Origin: CALMEC01 sp964628685
GTDB taxonomy: Bacteria > Actinomycetota > Thermoleophilia > Miltoncostaeales > Miltoncostaeaceae
DNA length: 64,000 nt
Direction: 5' to 3'
Assembly (NCBI GenBank): GCA_964628685.1
Contig: CAZVNM010000001.1
Coordinates: 186,001 to 250,000, forward strand
Under the pieces are notes generated by a model. The model was not told the origin of the DNA and searched no databases. It worked only from the letters and a program-made list of their open reading frames with translations. Position numbers and translations under genes: made by a program. Shown here in pieces: positions 60,519-64,000 of this stretch. The first letter of the stretch is position 1, and every line of letters begins with the position of its first letter.

Positions 60519-62189
60519 TCAGACGGCGATCAGCGCCGGGCGGTCGCGCTCCACCGGCACGAACAGGCGCACCCTGCCACCCGGCCCCGGCAGGACCTCC
60601 AGCCGTCCCCCGATGCGCTCGGCGAGCGCCGCCGCCACGCCCAGTCCCAGACCCGCGCCGGGGATGGATTCGGACGACGTGCCGCGGAAGAACCGCTCGG
60701 TCGCGAGCGGCGCGTCCTCGTCGCTGATGCCGGGCCCCGAGTCGCGGACGTCGAGCATGAGCTCGTCACCCATGCCCCTCGCCGACAGCTGGATGGTGCC
60801 GCCGCGCGGCGTGTACTTGGCGGCGTTGTCGATGAGCTCGGTGAGGATCTCCTCGACGAGCGCCGGATCGGTGCGCACGTCCGGCAGGTCCGTGGCCACG
60901 TCCAGCTCGACGCGCAGCGCCCGCTGACGCAGCGCCGCGTCCCAGTCGTGTGCCAACGCCCACAGGAACCCGGCGATGCCCAGCCGCTCGGCCCTCGGCG
61001 CCCGTGACGCCGGATCGTGGCTCGTGCCGCGCAGCATCATGCGCACGACGCGGTCCAACCGGTCGGTCGCGCCCAGGAGCGAGCGCAGGCTCGGCGCCGC
61101 CGGGGCGGGAACGTACTGGTAGAGCTCCTTGCCGCGGGTCTTCATCTCGTCGAGCGGCGCCTTCAGCTGTCGCACCGCGGCGCTCTGGATCTGGCGGCGG
61201 AAGGCCTCCAGCCGTTCCTGCTCGGTGCGCTCCATGACGCTCACCAGCCTGCCGCCCGGAACCGACCAGGCGTCGATCTCGAGCACCCGCCCGTCGCGCA
61301 GGCGCACCTTGCCGCCCACGGGATCGTCGCTCTCGAGCCCCACGCGGATCGCGTCCTCCACCTCGGTCCGGTCGATCCCCTCCAGGGAGTCGATCATGCG
61401 CTCGAGCACCAGGTTGCGCAGCCGTCCGCCGGCCGGACCCCGTCCCGCCACACCGATGGGAAGCGGCTCCACCGCGGCGTTCAGCATCGAGAGCTCGCGA
61501 TCGGCGATCTCGGTGAGGTGCCCGATGCGCTCCGCGCCCATGGCGATCGCGTCGCCCGCCCGGGCCAGATCGCCGCCCGTGACGAGCGGGTCGAGCCGGG
61601 GCATCTTCCCGGCGATGAGGGACTCGGCGGCGCCGGTGATGGCGGCCACCTCGCGACGACGCATGCGCTGGGCGGTCCACACGGCCAAGCCCGCGAGCAG
61701 ACCCGCGATCGCCGCGGACCCGAGGATGAGCCCCCATCCCGCGGCGCTGATGCCGGTGGCCGACGTGGGCAGCCACTGGCGGGTCACGACGGCGCGGCCC
61801 TCGCCGAGCGGCCGCGCGACCTCCACCGCATCGCCCACGATGCTCACACGGACGCCGGTGGTGGCGAGCCCCGCGAGGAACCCGGCCCCGCCGTCCTCGT
61901 CCCAGATCTCGGGGGTCACGGCGCTGCGACCCAGGTCCTGACCGCGCACACCCGTGTAGCGGGCGGGGACACCGGCCGCATCGAGGGTTGCGGTCAGATC
62001 GGCCGGGGTCAGTTGCGCCGGCAGGTCGTTCAGTTCGCCCGTCGTCCGCGACAGGGCGGCCGCGGTGCCCGCGATGTCGTTGCGCATGTGCTGGAGCGCG
62101 ACGGCCACGCCCACGGACGCCACCACGAGCGCGACGAGGATCGCGGTCGCGACGACGACCAGGGTCGGATGACGACGAAGAGAGGCCAT
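60519..62189 (-). CDS. Histidine-kinase-like sensor lacking the phosphoacceptor His
   Basis: A 556-residue membrane protein: helix 1 (residues 9-31), an extracytoplasmic sensor region, helix 2 (about 151-172), a HAMP-like segment, a PAS-like region, and a C-terminal HATPase domain with N-box ELIDNAAKYT (Asn455), G1 DSGPGIS and G2 GAGLGLG. At the H-box the sequence is AAVRQLKAPLDEM, so Arg340 stands where SHELRTPL-type kinases have His. It may be an ATP-binding pseudokinase or use another residue. The ATG at 62189 is chosen; no response regulator is adjacent. Confidence 0.85.
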   Translation of the reverse strand: MASLRRHPTLVVVATAILVALVVASVGVAVALQHMRNDIAGTAAALSRTTGELNDLPAQLTPADLTATLDAAGVPARYTGVRGQDLGRSAVTPEIWDEDGGAGFLAGLATTGVRVSIVGDAVEVARPLGEGRAVVTRQWLPTSATGISAAGWGLILGSAAIAGLLAGLAVWTAQRMRRREVAAITGAAESLIAGKMPRLDPLVTGGDLARAGDAIAMGAERIGHLTEIADRELSMLNAAVEPLPIGVAGRGPAGGRLRNLVLERMIDSLEGIDRTEVEDAIRVGLESDDPVGGKVRLRDGRVLEIDAWSVPGGRLVSVMERTEQERLEAFRRQIQSAAVRQLKAPLDEMKTRGKELYQYVPAPAAPSLRSLLGATDRLDRVVRMMLRGTSHDPASRAPRAERLGIAGFLWALAHDWDAALRQRALRVELDVATDLPDVRTDPALVEEILTELIDNAAKYTPRGGTIQLSARGMGDELMLDVRDSGPGISDEDAPLATERFFRGTSSESIPGAGLGLGVAAALAERIGGRLEVLPGPGGRVRLFVPVERDRPALIAV

Positions 62190-62325
62190 GCGCGGACGTT
62201 TCGCCCTGCGACGCGCATCTCCTCCAACCACGGTCTCCCCGGACGTCCTTTACGGGTTCTTGATTCTCATTCCCCCGCAATCGGTCCTAGGATCCGGACG
62301 GATCAACTGATGGTGAGGTTGAGGG

Positions 62326-63009
62326 ATGACGAGTGAACAGGGACGAACCGGCGGATTGGGCCGCGTCGAACCGGGTCGGCGATCGCTGACCGCCAGCGAG
62401 GCCGCGGCGATCATCGGTGTGAGCGTGGCGACCATCCGCGGCTGGGCCGACGACGGCAGGCTGCCGTCGCATCGAACCGTCGGCGGACACCGACGCTTCG
62501 ACATGGACGAGCTGCGTCAGTGGCTCGATCAGCACGGGGCCCCCGTCCCCCGGCGCTTCTCCATCCGCCAGGCGCGGACCGAGATCCCCGCGTGCCCGAC
62601 GCTGGCGCGCGAGCTCAACGGACGCAGCGACGCGATCATCCGGCGCGTGCTCGAATGGTACGACCCCGCCGTCCCCACCATCACGCAGATCCCGACCGAG
62701 AGTGAGCTGCGTCGCGCCGCCACCCGGTTCGTACGGGTCGTCACGGGCGCCCTCGAGACCGGCAATCCGTCGGCGTTCTCGGGTCGTGCCGAGGTGGCCG
62801 GGTATCGGGGCGGTCTGCAGGGCGAGCGCGGTGGCGGGGTGCTCGTGGAGCACACGCGCCTCTCCCTCGCGGTGCTGCGCGAGGCCGAGGCCGCGATCGA
62901 GGAGGGCACCGTGGAGGAGGAGCACGCGATGGCGTGTCTCTTCTCGGTGATCGACACCGCACAGGCGGCGGTGGCGCGCGGATACGGGCTGGCGGCCGAG
63001 GGCCTCTGA
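62326..63009 (+). CDS. MerR/excisionase-type HTH regulator
   Basis: A 227-residue protein. Residues 20-68 form a MerR-like winged helix-turn-helix: LTASEAAAIIGVSVATIRGW, then the GRLPSHRTVGGHRRF wing. The C-terminal 150 residues are helical, without a recognised ligand domain, and could sense a signal or dimerise. GAGG precedes the ATG at 62326. It is divergent from the histidine-kinase-like gene, so one may regulate the other. Confidence 0.85.
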   Translation: MTSEQGRTGGLGRVEPGRRSLTASEAAAIIGVSVATIRGWADDGRLPSHRTVGGHRRFDMDELRQWLDQHGAPVPRRFSIRQARTEIPACPTLARELNGRSDAIIRRVLEWYDPAVPTITQIPTESELRRAATRFVRVVTGALETGNPSAFSGRAEVAGYRGGLQGERGGGVLVEHTRLSLAVLREAEAAIEEGTVEEEHAMACLFSVIDTAQAAVARGYGLAAEGL

Positions 63010-63251
63010 CCCCATGCGTCGGCCGCGCGGCCGACGCCGGGACGGCCCACCGGCCATCACATCGGGGTGGGTGACCGGCGGCGACGCCGTCGGTCGCCCG
63101 TCCCTCGCCCTCGATCCGCGATCGGTCGTGATCGGCACAGGGCCCGTGGCACCGGCCGAGGCCACGGGTGCACGCCATCCCCCGGTGACGCCGGCGTGGC
63201 GGGCAACGTGCGACGTCATGGACCCACACCCAGCGGTCGATGAATGATGCG

Positions 63252-64000
63252 GTGAGCCGACAGAACCACACACCGCGGCCGGACCGCACACCCGGCACGG
63301 CGATGGCCGTGCACGCCCGTCGCGTGATGGCGGGGACCGCCCTCGTGGTCCTCACGATCATCGCCCTGGTGACCTGGCTCGGGTGGCGCGACGCCACGGA
63401 GCGGGAGGTCCTCCTGGCCAACGACGCGGTCGTCGAGGTCGCCGCCGACGTGGGCGAGGTGACGCGGACCGCCGCCGACAGCATCGAACAGCTGCGCGAC
63501 TGGGCGGCGCGGTACCCGGACCACGCCCCCGTCGGATCGCAGCGAATGCACCACATCATCTCCCGGTCGGTGGCGCATCCGGTGGACGGCGTCATCTCCC
63601 TGGACGAGCTCGGCCGGCGTCCCGCCGTCCAGCGACTGGGCCAGGTGATCGCGACCCCCGCCGCGGCCCGTGGGGCGCGGACCGGCCGGCCGTCGATGCT
63701 CGACCTGGGCATGGCCCTCGTGCTTCGCCTGCAGAATGCGCAGCTGACGGCCCCGTACCTGCGCTGGACGTACTTCTTCGCCGCCGACCGGAGTCTCGTC
63801 GCCCTCGCGCCGTTCACCCCCAGCCGCGACATCATCGGCGGCGGCGGGATCGCACGGTTCATGCAGCAGTCGTGGACCGACGAGGTCACGGTGGCCGGGA
63901 CGCCGACGCGCAACCCCACGCGGGCCGCGTACTGGACACGCGCCCATCCCGATCGCGCCGGGGCCGGGCCGATCGTCTCGCACGCGGCACCGGTCTACTG
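63252..64000 (+). CDS. Membrane sensor protein, truncated by the window edge
   Basis: An open frame from GTG 63252 to the end of the window, 249 codons without a stop. After a basic cytoplasmic N-terminus there is one helix (AGTALVVLTIIALVTWLGW), then a long extracytoplasmic region with no Cys (EVAADVGEVTRTAADSIEQL and later blocks), the layout of a Cache-type sensor. The output domain lies beyond the window, so kinase, cyclase or chemoreceptor is open. The start is uncertain because no ribosome site is visible. Confidence 0.65.
   Translation, partial: MSRQNHTPRPDRTPGTAMAVHARRVMAGTALVVLTIIALVTWLGWRDATEREVLLANDAVVEVAADVGEVTRTAADSIEQLRDWAARYPDHAPVGSQRMHHIISRSVAHPVDGVISLDELGRRPAVQRLGQVIATPAAARGARTGRPSMLDLGMALVLRLQNAQLTAPYLRWTYFFAADRSLVALAPFTPSRDIIGGGGIARFMQQSWTDEVTVAGTPTRNPTRAAYWTRAHPDRAGAGPIVSHAAPVY

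Overview
The window is chromosomal DNA from a high-GC, gene-dense Actinomycetota-type bacterium. GC looks near or above 70% by eye. Supporting features are a decaprenyl-phosphate phosphoribosyltransferase-like gene, a Roadblock/LC7 plus small-GTPase pair resembling streptomycete conservons, a homodimeric AceE-type pyruvate dehydrogenase, many ATGA/GTGA start-stop overlaps, and many genes with a TANNNT box 6 to 8 bases before the start codon, which suggests leaderless transcripts. A deep lineage such as Thermoleophilia is possible but cannot be shown from this sequence. I see no rRNA, CRISPR array, insertion sequence or prophage, and one tRNA gene.

Layout. 1-4.5 kb: cell-envelope genes (PAP2-family fragment, UbiA/DPPR-synthase-like enzyme, large polytopic membrane protein, GT4 glycosyltransferase). 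4.5-8.1 kb: small helix-turn-helix-like protein behind a structured leader, DacB-type carboxypeptidase, secreted PhoX/DUF839 protein. 8.3-11.8 kb: surE-HAD phosphatase-ligA operon. 11.9-18.1 kb: 972-residue repeat-rich Roadblock protein with its GTPase, then rph-rdgB and two small genes. 18.4-19.6 kb: tandem Roadblock-like paralogues, one fused to PAS. 19.8-22.8 kb: Sir2, SerB, asparaginase. 22.8-23.8 kb: a lower-GC cassette with a SUKH-3 immunity gene and two coupled small genes, one of only 57 codons. 23.8-30.9 kb: two alpha/beta hydrolases, glutamate racemase, flavin reductase, a secreted repeat protein with three phased 11-bp repeats upstream, an OmpR-type regulator, AzlCD, and a DUF480-methyltransferase fusion. 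31-38.3 kb: FAD oxidoreductase, HipA-like kinase with DUF3037, DUF1028, isochorismatase-like hydrolase, a CAU tRNA, DUF1697, AhpD-like protein, DUF488 and a Crp/Fnr regulator.

38.4-45.7 kb is a respiratory block: a CuA subunit II, a heme-copper subunit I with Asn in place of the helix-VI active-site Tyr, and a membrane cytochrome c, divergent from a 7Fe-type ferredoxin. Two 7-9-7 palindromes in this block look like sites for one regulator. An FMN-dependent glutamate-synthase-like protein follows. 45.9-51.8 kb carries CsbD, a 32-bp imperfect inverted repeat and the complete aceE-aceF-lpdA operon. 52-59.9 kb holds a GNAT-methyltransferase fusion, a YpfJ-type metallopeptidase, an aminotransferase, an aldo-keto reductase, two Flp/TadE-like pilins, two zinc-ribbon microproteins, a GYD protein and a rhodanese. 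60.1-64 kb has a guanidine-III-type riboswitch in front of an SMR/SugE transporter, a histidine-kinase-like protein lacking the phosphoacceptor His, a MerR-like regulator and a truncated sensor.

The clearest functional modules are the guanidine riboswitch-exporter pair, the CuA/heme-copper enzyme with its putative shared operator, the Roadblock-GTPase pair and the immunity cassette.
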